Notes under the pieces: model-generated | Database searches by the model: none | Seen by the model: the letters and a program-made list of their open reading frames with translations, nothing else | Told to the model about the DNA's origin: nothing | Translations under genes and position numbers: made by a program | In this document: positions 21,185 through 34,085 of the stretch, in pieces | Position numbering within the stretch: position 1 is the stretch's first letter | Layout of the letters: each line of letters starts with the position of its first letter | DNA from: Impatiens glandulifera | Lineage: Eukaryota; Streptophyta; Magnoliopsida; Ericales; Balsaminaceae | Length of the DNA: 64,000 bases | NCBI RefSeq assembly: GCF_907164915.1 | Contig: NC_061868.1 | Coordinates: 24,981,819-25,045,818, forward strand | Reading direction: 5' to 3'

Positions 21185-23240
21185 TATAAGCACTAAAAAT
21201 CTACTCTCCAATTTAATATTAAAATAATTATTTTTATTTATTTTTAAATATATAAAATCAAAATCATTAACCCCTTCAAACTTTCGGAATTTTTGAAAAC
21301 ATTGGATAAGGCCTGAAAGCTTGGATCTAAGCATCCATACAAATTTCCTAAGGTATAGAGTGTTCTCCAATCCTGTGAAGGATCCAATCACGCTCTAATT
21401 CATATTTACAGTTTGAATTTGAAATTTTTATATTTCAAATTGCATTAGCTTGTATTCTTGTTGTTTATGATATTTTATTGTTGAATAATGATCCTAAGAT
21501 CATTTAGAACCTATCTGGATAAGATAGAACCGATCAATCGATCTTAAAAATAAAAACCTAAATTTGAATTTTTAAAAATAAAAAAAAATTGGGTTTGTTG
21601 TTCTTAAGTTAGTTTTGTTGATTCACAGCCTAGAAAGCTTCCCAACATGATTGTAATGATGTTGGGAAACTATTTGGATCATGTTTGATCAAAATCAAAA
21701 TTTTCAAAATAATTGAAAATTTTGAGTTCTTGAATTGGTTCAAACAAGTAGTTAGTGTTCTTATTTTGGTATCAATCAAGTATATGTATTATAACTAAGC
21801 TATTGGATAGCTCCTTACACTTCAAAAAAACTTTAAAATTACAAACAACTTTAAACAAATTGATCATCATCTAAGTCGATTGATACCTTGAGATAATGAT
21901 CAACATGTTCCTGGGGGCTTTGTGAAGCTACCCAAAGTATTTGAACAAAAAAATCCAAGCTAAAGAAATGAATTTAAAAAATGAACTTATGGGGTTCTTG
22001 AGGACTGAGGCTTATTCGCCTTGGACCGAGAGATCCGACCGAGGATCCTTAGTCTAGACCAAAACCTAGGACCGAGAAGTTCAAACATAGGTCTGAGACC
22101 TAAGACCAAGAATTTCAATAGGACCGAGAGGTCTAATCGATGTTTTTGAGTTAGGACCGATGTTCATGAGTTAGGATTAAAAAAATCTGACCGAGGATTT
22201 TAACCTAGGACCGAGAGATCCAACCTAGGACAGGGAGGTCCGACCTAGGACCGAGAATTTCAAACTCGAGATCGAGATTCCCGAACCTCAAGACCGAGAG
22301 GTCTGACTTTGTGACTGAGAATCGCAAATTTGGGACCGATAGCACCTAAATCCAAGACCATGAGGTTTATACACTTTACCGAGAAACCTAGACCGGAGCT
22401 AGCCCAAGACCAATGAGTTTATACATCCAGACCGGTAATCTCCCGTCCTAAGGCCTGTTTGGTTCGACTTTTCAAAACCCAAAATTATTTTTGTAATTTA
22501 AGACATCAAACCATTTTCTTAAAATCTCGAAAAATTAGAAATTGATTTCAAAATATTTTTTGGATATCTCCCCAAAAATATATTTTGACTAAGGCATGTT
22601 TGGTGTTTATTTATAAACCCTAAAACCCTTAAAAATAACTAATATTCTTCAGATATAATCCTTCATAGTTATCATATACAACAGGTACCAACATTTTAAA
22701 TATTGTTATTTCAATATTTTAAATAACTCTAAAACCTTAGACCATGTCTAGGTCCGGAAGAATAATTAATTAAAACTAAACGGTATACAACAGATTTTAA
22801 ATAGCCATATTAATAAGTAGAAACCATTTTTAAAATGGGTACGGAGGATGAAGCGCGAAAGCCTTTCCTGAGTATCACCAAACTCTAGTCAATACATTTG
22901 TATATGTATATCAACTTTTCTTGATTTAAAAAAATCAATTAATGACTCTATTTCAATATAAATAATTCTGTAAATTAATTTAAATTAATTAAATTAAATT
23001 AAATGATTTATAAAATAATAAATTGTGATTTAATTACAGTAAATCCCCGGATTATTTAAAATTGAACCCCGAAATTAATTATTTTTAATTAATTTCAAAA
23101 GTTGTCAGTTAATAGTAAAATCTTTTAAAAATAATGTTTATTTTCAAAAGAAAATTCTTGACATGCAAACCAAGGTTGAATTTCTCAAACCTCGAGCTTT
23201 TAATGAAAACCAACGCAATAGGATTTTTTTCAGAGTTACA
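21185..23240 (+). mobile_element. Solo LTR copy B inserted in the LINE
   Basis: It starts TATAAGCACTAAAAATCTAC (terminal TG changed to TA) and ends CAGAGTTACA. The flanks ATCAC (21180-21184) and ACCAC (23241-23245) are a five-base TSD with one mismatch. Removing the insert and one flank brings the LINE words for CSIS and AFKFDIRK next to each other in the family order. It is about 1 kb shorter than copy A because it lacks the GC-richer block. A GACCGAGAGGTC array lies at 22010-22440. No internal region remains, so this is a recombination product. Confidence 0.8.
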
Positions 23241-24394
23241 ACCACGTGTGGCTTTTAAATTTGACATTAGAAAAAAATTTGATTCGATAAGATGAGTCAC
23301 AATTCATGAATTCCTTTTTATTTCTAGATTCCCGATTATTTTTTATTGATTGGATTATGCAATTTGTTTCTACCCCTCACTTTATTGTTATTGTTAATGG
23401 TATTTATGGAAGTTTCTTTAAAGGTGAAAGGGGTGTGAGACATGGAGACCCTCTTCATACTTGTTTGTTTTTATCATGGAGATTTTTTTATTGTGTTTTA
23501 AAATGTTATTAAAAAGTCATCCATACATCTTTCACCCACATTACAATGAGGAAGCTATTACACACATATGATTTGTGGGTGATTTTTTTGGGTGGTCAAG
23601 CTGATCTGGAATTTGTAACTACTATTAAATAAGCATTAACCATTTTCTCTAGTGTTACAATTTTATGGTTCAAGCTGATCTGAAAGTTTAGCATTTTATG
23701 GTGTGTTAATGTGAAACAAAATAAGGCATATTCAATATCATGAGAATCAAGAAGGGCGCTCTTCCAGTAAGATATCTCGATATTCCTCTTTCGTCAAAAT
23801 AGTTACATTGTTCTCACAGTAGTCCTCTAGTTGAAAAGATAAAAAATTTGGTTTAGGTTGGGCAACTAAGAAACTCTCCAATGTTAGAAGGATCGATCTA
23901 GTTAGAAAAATCATTTTGGGCATCAATGGTTATCGGGCTCAACAAATCTTTATTTCAAAGAAGGTGATGATGGAGTTTGATCAAATCATGTATGACTATA
24001 TTTAGGGCAATCAAGGTAGTGGTAGAAAGAAAGTTGGGTGGGAGCATGTGTGTACGCTTAAAGAAGAGGGAGGTCTCGATTTAAAAACTGCGTTGAATGG
24101 AATAGATCTTTCATTCTTCGTCATTTATGGGCTCTAGAGAAAAAGATTGATTCCTTACGGGTACGATGGGTACATACAAGATTCATGAATTGTGAAGTTA
24201 ATGTTTGGACTAGCATAATTAAAGAGGACATGTAATGGTCTCTTAAAACAATCCTTAGACCGTGGAGGAGGTATATTAAATGATTCAATTTCAGGCAAAA
24301 ACTAGAAGGGGTTAAAATTCTTAACTTACTTAATAATATTCAATTTCAGGGTAGTGTGCATTCATTAGTTTTGAAAACTAAAAAGAATAGGAAG

Positions 24395-24905
24395 CAAGGC
24401 TTTCAAAATTGAGAGTTTGCGTAGAATCGTTAGCTAGTTGTAAACTCGTAAAATCTAGAGTTTACGTAAAATCGTAAGAGTTTAATTTGAAAAAAAAATA
24501 ATAATTATATATTATTATTATTTATATATATAATTAAGTATTTTGTTGTTAGCCAATTTTAAGAAATTATATATTTTAATATAAAATGAATTAAAAATAA
24601 TAATAAGTAAATAATACTATAAAAATTATATTTAAAAAATTAATTATATTAATTAATTTAAATAAATAATAACTTTAATTTTTAATTTAATTAATATAAA
24701 TTTATTTTTTTAAAAATAAAATCGTATAGAATAGTAAAATCGAAATTATTTATAAACTCGTAAAATCGTAAAATCTTATTATCGTAAAATTGAAATCGTA
24801 AGAGTTTACCTAATTAAGAGTTACTTAAAATCAGACTCGTTAACCATATGTGAAATCGTAAAATCGTAAGATTTTAAGAGTCAACTCGAGATTTTAACAA
24901 CTTTG
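24395..24905. mobile_element. hAT-type MITE in the LINE zinc-domain region
   Basis: A 511-base non-coding, AT-rich element flanked by a perfect eight-base TSD, ATAGGAAG (24387-24394 and 24906-24913). The ends read CAAGGCTTTCAAAATTGAGA and, inverted, CAAAGTTGTTAAAATCTCGA. They start with CAA and match at about two thirds of the first 24 positions. Eight-base TSDs and CA-starting ends are features of the hAT superfamily. Subterminal AAATCGTAA / ATCGTAAAATC words recur many times on both sides. Confidence 0.85.
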
Positions 24906-25560
24906 ATAGGAAGTTTGTTTCGAAGCTGGTATGGGATTTCATTCGTACAATGGAGCAGGTTGTTAGTTGGCATCGTGTGATTTGGTCCCCTAAAGTTATT
25001 ATTCATCGGCACCAATTCATTTCATGGCTAGTGTATTAGGAAAGATTGGTGACTCGTGACCAGCTTCAGAAAATCATGAATATCCCTAATTCAAATTGTG
25101 TTTTATGTGTGGTAAATGAGAAAAACATCGATCATATTTTTGGAGATTGCCGTTTTGTTATTATGTTAGGGTAATTTCTCAAAAAATATGAATATCTCTA
25201 ACTTCCTTTGTTCATGGTATGATATTAGATGCTTGAAAATTGTGAGAGCAAAGGATAATTGATTTTACTCAAGCGTTTTCAATTGATTCTTTGGTGCATT
25301 ATTGTATAATGTTTGGATGGAACAAAACACAATGAACTTTACACGAATTTGTAAATCGGTGGAGCAAGTTTGGAAAGATGTCGTGCTTGATGGAAATTCA
25401 TTCATTCACACTTGGAGGTGTATTCCAACATATGAGGAAAATTGGGTGCTTAGACAAAATTGGAATATCTCTTTTAGTGAAATTACTAGTACTATATACG
25501 ATTTAAGATGTAGTAGGTTTTTGTTGTTTGAATGTATCTTAGTTTTTAATTTGTGTTGAA

Positions 25561-26779
25561 CTTTTCCGTTTGTTTGTCTTTCTCTTGTGTTTTTCTTTTG
25601 GAAAAATCAAAGTTAGTGCTTGTACACTTGATTTTGAACTCATGTTTCTTCTCCCTTTTTTAAGTTTTTTAATTACATGATACTAAGTCATTTTCCAAAA
25701 ATAAAGTTGAGTTATTTTATAGATATTTATTAAGTTTTATTATAATCAGAAATTAAGTATTATTTAGTTCATTATACTTTGTAAAATTATGATTAAAGTA
25801 TGATTCAATAAAGTTAAGTAGACCAATTGAAAATTGACACTAGAAGATCACCATGTATTAAATTTTCATCCCTCACATCAATATATGATTTGTCTATTAA
25901 TTGTATGTAATTATGTGATCACTTTTGGGTCCAATTGTGCTTAAATACAACGACGAGCTTTTTGGTATCATATTTATATAATTAATTGATAAAATTGTTT
26001 ATAGAACATATGATTGAGATGACACAAAATTTTAGACGCAATATGATTGACACAATTATTTTTATACATACGTAACGTAGTGGAAAATTATTGAAATTTA
26101 TGGGTTATTAGTATAATAAATAATTGTAAAAATTTAATATTTTATATAAGTCAAAATAATGTGATCTAATTTGAAATCAAGTTTATGACATATGAGTGTA
26201 TTTCTCCTGAATATAAAGTGAAGATACTTAAGTTGTATTTCTAAATTTATGAAAGGGGGCTAATTATAAATTATTAAACTAAAATAGGTGACATAATGTT
26301 GGTTATTTATTACGATAATGGTCCCCAAATTGAGGTATGATCATTTCTTATCCGCGTCCCATGAATAGATAGAAAAAACAAATTAACTTAATCATTAATT
26401 GGAAGATCCATTCAAATATGGAAATAAAAATATTACATATCCTTTATATTATAAGGAAAGATCATATTCAAAACATTATGAATTAAAATACGTTCTCTCG
26501 TAAATCTCATAATTTAAATTAAGATTTAGTTAGAATAATTTTAACAACAGTATTATAAATTGTTTAATGTTTCGTAAAACTCTCATTTGATATATATAAT
26601 TACTTGGAGTTCGGTTTATACAAGTAGACATTTCTCTCATTTAACATCCCATTGGTACTATTCTCATAATAGCATAATAGTTACCTCATTTTCTGTAGCT
26701 ACCTAAATGTTGGTTAGCATTCATTCGAAGATGGAAGTTTTCATGTGTGTGATGCTATTCATGATTCTATGGAAATTGA
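25561..26779. other. AT-rich intergenic segment
   Basis: No ORF, RNA gene or clear repeat boundary is seen. A T-rich stretch at 25561-25670 could be the 3' UTR of the LINE; no poly(A) tail is preserved. Confidence 0.4.
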
Positions 26780-27060
26780 GGATGCAAGCTTAATCATTTG
26801 CCAGTTAACATTGTCTTTTTCCATTTAAATCAGACATTATTGTTTGACAAGTCCATGCAGAAGTAATATTATTCAGGAAAGGGTGGTGGGTAACTAAAAG
26901 GGTTTAAAAAACTGACTTTTTTTGGTTCAAATAAAATAAATATAAAATCATGAGGGGTTTTTATTAAACACATAGTTAACAAAAATTGTAAGTTGCCAAG
27001 AAAATCATAATGAATAGGCCCAATCAAAGGGCCCCAAACGAAATCTCAGCCAATAAAGAG
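26780..27060 (-). pseudogene. Remnant of LRR receptor-like gene
   Basis: Two exon pieces are recognisable on the minus strand. One (about 27035-26993) reads WIGPIHYDFLGNL and matches exon 5 of the intact gene (TGPIPSFLGTF). The other (about 26862-26840) reads DLSNNN after CTTCTGCATG and matches the start of exon 6 (DLSNNGLSG). The intron between them is longer than in the intact copy, the acceptor site is damaged and no frame stays open. It lies just left of the copia C LTR. Confidence 0.65.
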
Positions 27061-27180
27061 ATCTAGATTTCAAGGTTGCATTCTTGATTTATTTATGGTA
27101 AAAATAAATAAAATGCTTCTTTGGTACAAAATATTTCTTTACATTATTTGGAGAGTCAGTTAAATGATAAAATGATCTTC

Positions 27181-27797
27181 TGTTAGAAATGATAGGATTG
27201 ATAAAGACTTGACATTGGACCTTTGGGTTAACTTTGATGATAATTGAGTTCAGATGATTGTTGGTTAATATTTTTGTAAGAGGTATATGATGGAAATAAT
27301 TTTCACTTAAAACTAAATTATAAATTGTAATGTTCTAGATCATAATACTTGTTTTGACATATGAAAGATAAGAGCGTATTACATACCTAGATCCTTAAAC
27401 ATGATGTTTGGATGAAATAGTCTTCTAAAAAGGCAGAAATCCTTAGTTTTCTTTATTCTCCTATGATGGGGATTCATAGAGAGAGTAACTATGATAAACA
27501 ATTAGTTATTTTATCCACGGCTTTATTCCCTTAATTTTCTCTTCTTCCTTTTGGGGACCATAACCGCATTATTAATAACTGTCTTATTAATAATTGTCTC
27601 ATTAATAAATGATGCTGATTTTTAATTTTGCCCTCATCAAATTAGAAATACAGCAAGGTATCCACAGTTTAACATTCATGACAATAATGTCCTTAAGTCA
27701 AATCTTAAATAACCTTAGATCACATAATATTGACTTGTTATATTCAATGACCATATATATTCATTTAAATATATAAATGTCCCATTAAATTCTAACA
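27181..27797 (-). repeat. 3' LTR of copia element C
   Basis: Plus-strand ends are TGTTAGAAATGATA and TTAAATTCTAACA, giving matched TGTTAGAA/TTCTAACA termini (617 bases). On the minus strand it is preceded by a purine tract (GTCTATTGGGAGAT, 27798-27811). TATA-like runs lie at 27755-27775. The 5' LTR is not found, because the element is truncated near 31545. Confidence 0.75.
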
Positions 27798-28179
27798 ATC
27801 TCCCAATAGACATATATATATATTTAAAAATGAATAATATACCCTTATTGTACACAATATTCTCATTGATTCTGAGAACATTAACAATATCGTCCATTTG
27901 TCACATTAACATAAGATCAAGGCAGAATTCGTTGTATCAATCACAACTAAACCTTCAATGGCACAAATATCAATATGACAAAATGACATAGATCAATCAT
28001 GAATTTGTGGCATGCAAAATTACATGCAAGGTGATTTATTTATGTGAATTTTCAACTGGTCCAACCTTAACTTTAGTGAGATCAAACTTTAACTTTATTG
28101 TACAAAATGCAATAAACAGAATAATACTTTATCTGATTAGAAACTGAATAAATAATTATCTATAAAATAAACTTAAAGA
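27798..28179. other. Untranslated 3' region of copia C
   Basis: AT-rich sequence between the LTR and the first RNase H codons. It contains a run of TA dinucleotides (27810-27822). Nothing else is recognisable. Confidence 0.4.
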
Positions 28180-31100
28180 CAACTGAATTTATAAACTCCC
28201 ACTTAACCTATAGATCATTCATCTCTAAAACACCCTTGTTAGTAGTGTTCTCAAGAAAGACATTAGGCGGCAAACCATTTGTACGGGGATCAACTACCAT
28301 GGAGTTTGTACCCAAGTGTTATATAGAAATTTGACCAATTTATATCCTTTCTTTCACAACTAGGAGCTTTATATCATATGTATTGACTTAATCGATCTCC
28401 TAATGTTATTCGAATATAACACAGCTGATTTATTGTCACAAAATAACTTAATGGGTCTTTCAATCCCTTCAATAATGCACAGCTTTATGACAAAGTTCTT
28501 CACCCATATTGTTTGATTTTATGCCTCATAACATGCTACAAATTCTAATATCATAGTGGAGAAAGTTGTAAGTCCCTATTTGGAACACTTACAAGAGATA
28601 GATAAACCAGTCAATAAGAATACATAGCTCGAAGTGTATCTTAAACTATCTTGGCATCCCACAAAATTTGAGTTAAAATACCCAATGATCTCAAGATTAT
28701 ACGACTTCCGATATGTGAGAATATAACTTTTAGATCTCTTTAGATATCTCATAACCCTTTTAGATGTCTTTCAGTGATCCAAATCTGTGTTGTTCATATA
28801 TCTTCCTAATACGTCAACTATGTACGCAATGTATGGACACGTTCAAACTTGAGCATACATTAGATTTCCAACTTCCGAAGCTTATGGAATTTTTTGCATT
28901 TCTTGAATTTTCAAATTTCCTTTAGGGCATTGTTGAAGACTAAATTTGTGTCCCTTAGCGACCGGGGTGCTTACTAATTTACAATCTTGCATTCCATATC
29001 TCTTAAGTGCTTTATCAATATTGTTCATCTATGACAATCCAAGAATTACTCGAGAACGATCTCGATGTATTTGGATATTTAATACAAATGAGGCATCACC
29101 AAGATTTTTCATCTCGAAATTTCTCGACAGAAAAGACTTAGTTTGGTGTAATAAACCTATATCATTTGAGGCAAGAAAAATGTCATTAATATATAAAATT
29201 ATATATATGTTTACTCTCATTGAATTTGTGATACACACAATCATCAATTAAACTTCCTCCAAAACCAAATGAGAGAATTACCTCATTAAATTTATGGTAC
29301 CACTGATGAGACACTTGTTTAAGCCCATAGATGTATTTCTTTAATTTGCAAACTATATTTTTTGAATCTCCTAACACAAAGTTTTTTGGTTGCACTATAT
29401 AAATTGTTTCATCAATTTCTCCATTGAGAAATGTTTTCTTTACATCCATCTGATGTAGCTCCATATCAAAATGTGCAACAAGTGTCATAATTGTTCTAAA
29501 AGAGTCTTTAGTTGAAACCGTAGAAAATGTTAGTTTATAGTCAATCACTTATTTTTGAGTAAAACCTTTTTCCACAAGACATGCTTTATATTTTTCCACA
29601 TTATCTTTAAAATCCTGTTTGGTTTTAAAAATTCATTTGCAACAAACATGTTTAACCCCTTCTGGTAAAGGGACAAGTTCCCAAACTTTATTGTCTTGTA
29701 TAGATTTATACTCTTCATTCATTGCATCAATCCACTTTTCTGAAATAGAACTATCTATAACTTAATGAAAGTGGATTGAATCATCTTCCATAATGCCAAG
29801 ATTATTCTCATGTTCCTAAAGAAATACATATTCATCTGACATAGTACTTTTCCTTACTCTTTTGGATCGTCGTAATGACACTTGTTCCTCAATAATACTT
29901 TCTTCTTGAGGTTGTTGAGTTTATACCTCTAGGAGATCAACATCGTCTTGATTTTCTAGAATTATTCCAATATTTTCAATGACCAGATAAAAATCTTTAT
30001 CATTGTCCATATAAATTAGAATAGTACTCAACTCCTCGTTAACCAAATTAGAAGTTGACTCTTCCTAAAAAACAAAATCCTTTATTTGATTCTTCACCCC
30101 AAACTCAACATCCTCAAACAATACAACTGGACTTGTCTCGAAAATTAACTTTAAGTTGGGATCATAAAATATATAGTCCCTTGATCGTTCAGAATAGCCA
30201 ATAAAGTAACTACTAACTGCTTTGGGGTCCAATTTGTCCATACGAGGCTTATAAGGCCTTGCCTCCACTAGACATCCCCAAACATGAAAATGCTTTGACT
30301 GGGTTTTCTCCATAACCAAAGCTTATAAGGTGTTTTATTCATTGCTTTTTTTGGAACTTTATTCAAAATGTATGATGTAGTGTTTAGTGCTTCACCCTAG
30401 AGTGACTTTGGTAAAGATGAATAGTTAACCATACTCCTCACCATATCATGTAAAGTGCGGTTTTGCCTTTCTGCTACATCATTCATGCTTGGAGAGCCCG
30501 ACATAGTGTATTGTGGAACGATACCACACTCCTCTAAGTATTTAGCGAAAGGCCTTAGACGTTGTTCACCTGATCCATTATTCCCACCATAGTATTCACC
30601 AACACGATCGGATTTAACTTTCTTTATCTTTCTATTGAGTTAATTTTCAACTTCAACCTTAAATGACTTGAACACGTCCAATGTTTGAGCCTTTTCTTGA
30701 ATAATAAAATGTATAAATATCTAGAGAAATCGTCTATGAATGATACAAAATAGTGATAATCATTCCAAGACAAAGTCGGAAATGGCCCACATACATCCGT
30801 ATGTATCAACTCAAGGACTTCTAAAGCTCTATACGCATTCAATTTTCTATCTTTGGTTTATTTTTCTTTAACATATTCAATACAGACATTAAATTTCGTA
30901 AAATCAATAGAATTTAGAATCCCATCTGACACAAGACATTCAACTATATTTCTAGAGATGTGACCTAAGCGTTTGTACCATAATGTACTCTAATTATTAT
31001 AATTTAGATTTTGTTTTGTACCTCAAGCAATCGTATCAAGTAAATAAAGATTGTCATAATGCATTAGTGAACCATTTCCAACATCCGAAGTACTAATAGA

Positions 31101-31545
31101 TAACTTAAATTGACCATTTCCAAACAAACTAGAATAACCATGTTTTTCCAAATAACGAATAGAAACCAAATTTCGTTTAAATGAAGGTACAATAAAAGTA
31201 TCCTTTAAGTCCAAATATAAACCAGCACTAAGCAACAATCTAAAGTTCACAATCGCTTCAACTTCTACTGATTTTTCATCGCCCACAAAGATGCGTCTTT
31301 TAGCATCACTTGTCTTTCGGTAGCTTAGGAAACCCTGTATTGAAATACTGATGTCAGTAGTAGCACCGGAGTCTAACTACCAAGTATTCCCAAGTACTGA
31401 TGCTAAATTAACTTCAAAACAAAACATATTAAGAAATGTACCTTTCTTTTCGCGCCATACACGATATTTAGTAAAATCCTTCTTTAGATGTCCAACCTTA
31501 TTGAAAAATAAACTGTCATTGTTAACCTTTTCTTGAGACATCTCA
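28180..31545 (-). pseudogene. Copia C polyprotein remnant, zinc knuckle to RNase H
   Basis: Reading down the minus strand: a zinc-knuckle relic (FFNKVGHLKKDFTKYRVW, near 31525), GAG-pre-integrase (31290-31020, DTFIVPSFKRNLVSI), integrase (30842-30065, HTDVCGPFPTLSW and SFIDDFSRYLYIL; then KTQSKHFHVWGC), reverse transcriptase (29640-28950, HQMDVKKTFLNGEID, YIYGLKQVSHQWYHKF, and YINDIFLASND where YVDD is usual) and an RNase H relic (28900-28180). The catalytic Val-Asp of YVDD reads Ile-Asn, so this RT is dead. Gag N-terminus and 5' LTR are missing. It appears to be a different copia lineage from E1, O and S. Confidence 0.85.
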
Positions 31546-32180
31546 TTTTAAATTCCCTAATACTCTTCTCAAGTCAACAAATAATTAATTTACAAGCTAA
31601 TGGAATATTAGCTGGTTGGTTATAGGGAGTGATCGATCGGCAAAAACCAGTTGACTATGAAACTCAGTCAATCTGTCCTTTAACGGTATTGAGCCAATTT
31701 GATAAGCCTCACTTGCCAATTACATGATATTTACCCTTACCAAAGTTATTATACCTAAATTTACTTCAAAATGCTACCACCACAAGATTTGAGAGGATTA
31801 AGTTATGCATTAATCTCCACTTTTCAAGTGCATGATGGTGAAGAGAGCTCCTAAGGAATGACATGAAATCAAAGAGTTGTTTAAAGTGAAGAAGAAGGAT
31901 ACAAGCTTTTTTTCAGTTTTCTACAATTGCTTCTTGGTAGCCATGATATATGATATTTGAAGGTAAGGAAAAGCTCGTGGCTTCACCAAAGTGCAAAGAA
32001 ATAATGAAGAAGTTTGGAAAAGATCAAAGAGGCTGTGTGATTAAGAATTGAAGATTCATACTTAGAGTGTCAAATTTTTTCTATACTGTGTAATTACAAA
32101 ACAATATTCCACAAAGTAAAATGACAATAGCCTTTCCTTATTAAGATTCAATCAATCCACTATAAACTTTTGGTCCCCCT
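31546..32180. other. Copia C break point and 3' flank of the LRR gene
   Basis: 31546-31990 has no recognisable feature. 31990-32180 is AT-rich and is the probable 3' UTR region of the minus-strand LRR gene. No canonical AATAAA (TTTATT on this strand) stands out clearly. Confidence 0.4.
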
Positions 32181-33478
32181 TCATACTACCATTTCTTCTT
32201 TCCGGGCTGGTACCCCACCATTCCCTGCAGCTGCATTTTGTTTTTGAATAGCTAAGATTACTAGAACTAAAAGTGGAAAAAGTCTATACACGTACATAAA
32301 ATTGCTTACCAACAGCATTATTAGCTGCAGCCACTGCTGCAGCTTTTCTCTTGTTATGGTCCATAATGGCAAGAACTCCAACAATGATCGATACAATAAG
32401 AACAACTGAACATACAACGCCAACAATTACACCTGTTTTACTCTTTTTCTTCGAACCCGAACTGTAATAATACTGCTGATCAGAAAGATATGGATTTCCG
32501 GCTAAACTGCAATGACCAAATCAAGAAATTGCATTAGGTGTTTGTTAATCATGGCTTTTAATGGCAAGTGCATCTCATCTTGGCTTACTATGTAACCAAA
32601 TTCTTGTTGTTTGATATTGAAGCTGGTACTGTTCCACTCAAACCATTGTTTGACAAGTCCCTGAAGTAGTCATAAAAAGTTTTAGAATTTTTTGCTCAAA
32701 TTAATAGATCATTTAAAATTGTCAGTTTTCTCTTTGAACTACTTACAAAGTTCTAAGATGTGGAAAGGTGCCAAGAAAACTAGGAATAGGCCCAGTCACA
32801 TAGTTCTGACTGAAATCACTGCCACAGAAAATAAATTTTATAATTGCATCTTTTCATCATTAAAATAAACAAATGCAACTTTTTAGCAAATATTTCTTAC
32901 ATTGTCTTAAGAGCATCCATGGAGCTAAAATCTGGTAAAGGACCAATTAAACCAGTATTCTTGAGGTTCCTGTAGTATGCCCATCAAGTCTAACGATAGG
33001 AAAGAAATCAATGAATTGAAGTTTGATGAAGAAGACCCAGAAAACTCACAGTGCGGTTATGCGTGGTGGTGTATCAGTAGAGCATACTACCCAGGGCCAT
33101 GGACCACCAAGTCCAAAGCAAGGATCACCCGTCGACAATTGCAATATTATGTAGCTATTTTGTAGTGCAGTTAAACCATCCACTGAAAGTTATCCATTTT
33201 TTTAAAAAGAAAATGACAAAATATAAGGAGATCATGCATTATTATCTTAGCATGTATTCAAATACTAATTACCATCATTTTTGTCAGTCACATCTGCAAC
33301 TGCTCGTGATACTGTAGAGACATGGTCAGCATGAATAAGGCGAGGAAGTATCGAGCCTGATGGATTAAAATATAAGTTAAAAACCAATTGCATATTAAAA
33401 TATAAGGATCGACTTAAATAGTTGTTTACCATATGCTATTGCCAATAATAAGAGAAAAAAGAACTGGGTGTTGGCCAT
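32181..33478 (-). CDS. Small LRR receptor-like protein without kinase, 8 exons
   Basis: Hand splicing on the minus strand gives exons 33478-33430, 33356-33273, 33182-33050, 32969-32901, 32818-32747, 32660-32589, 32506-32310 and 32251-32181. All have GT-AG borders and sum to 747 bases with no internal stop (248 aa). The product has a signal peptide (MANTQFFFLLLLAIAY), a GDPC motif (63-66) with PWPWVVC, as in the linker before the LRRs of malectin-LRR receptor kinases, about three LRRs (88-160: ITALNLKNTG, TGPIPSFLG, LDLSNNGLSGTVP), a basic stop-transfer-like KKKSK and a membrane segment (186-209, VIVGVVCSVVLIVSIIVGVL). The cytosolic tail is only about 39 residues, Ala-rich and ending KEEMVV. 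There is no kinase or malectin domain. It probably acts as a cell-surface co-receptor or decoy; the ligand is unknown. A close copy lies at 62943-64000. Confidence 0.8.
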
Positions 33479-34041
33479 GGCTGCAATAAGCTGAGAATGG
33501 GAAAGCTTTAAAGCTGTAACAATGGTGTGTGTTTTAAATACACATGATCAGATGTTGAGAAATTGGCTTTAAATAGCTCATATTCTTTCAACTCTTCCTA
33601 CTCAACGAACAATTCTCCAGCTAATGAAATGTTAGGTATAGGTTGAACGGTTGACAATAAACAGTTGAATTTTAATAAGTTAATCAATTCTTGGGCCAAA
33701 ATAGATAATCAGTCAATCAATTTGACATGACACTAAACATGCACACGCCTAAGTGTTTTTTTATGTGAAAAAATATTTGGATATATTTTCGGATTTTGGA
33801 TCTGAATCTGCCAATTAAGCAGTTAATTAAAATACACAGAAAATAGATATTTAGAATTAGTTAACCAGGGCGAAATATTCTTTCAAACAGGTCATCAAAA
33901 TCATGATCATTTTGACCATTCTCATATAGGCTTCAATCTGAACCATTTTTCTGCATTTGCAGAAAGACAACAATCTATTTATTTAAACTTGTGTATTAAT
34001 TGGGTATAACTAATTCTCATTGATTTTGGGTTGCAAAATTA

Positions 34042-34085
<44 letters not shown>

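Larger units (their letters stand above)
20690..25560 (+). pseudogene. L1-type LINE reverse transcriptase, heavily decayed
   Basis: Three blocks form one LINE ORF2. 20700-21184 holds the first RT motifs (GTDGFNVPFLKKNW, PISCCN, YKIISHRFKRV, VGVGQSIF). 23241-24386 holds AFKFDIRK, the GVRHGDPL motif (23431-23455) and the catalytic box, read here as FVGDFF instead of FADD. 24914-25560 holds the zf-RVT zinc-binding domain (VSWHRVIWSPKVIIHRHQF, then CVLCVVNEKNIDHIFGDC). A solo LTR separates blocks one and two and a MITE separates two and three, both with target-site duplications. Many stops and frameshifts occur, and the endonuclease half is absent. The RT and zf-RVT calls are secure. Confidence 0.88.

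Noticed and set aside
34043..34084. A replication origin or matrix attachment site at the (AT)n run
   Set aside because: It is a plain microsatellite; similar runs occur at 15567, 27810 and 55158, with no other supporting signal.
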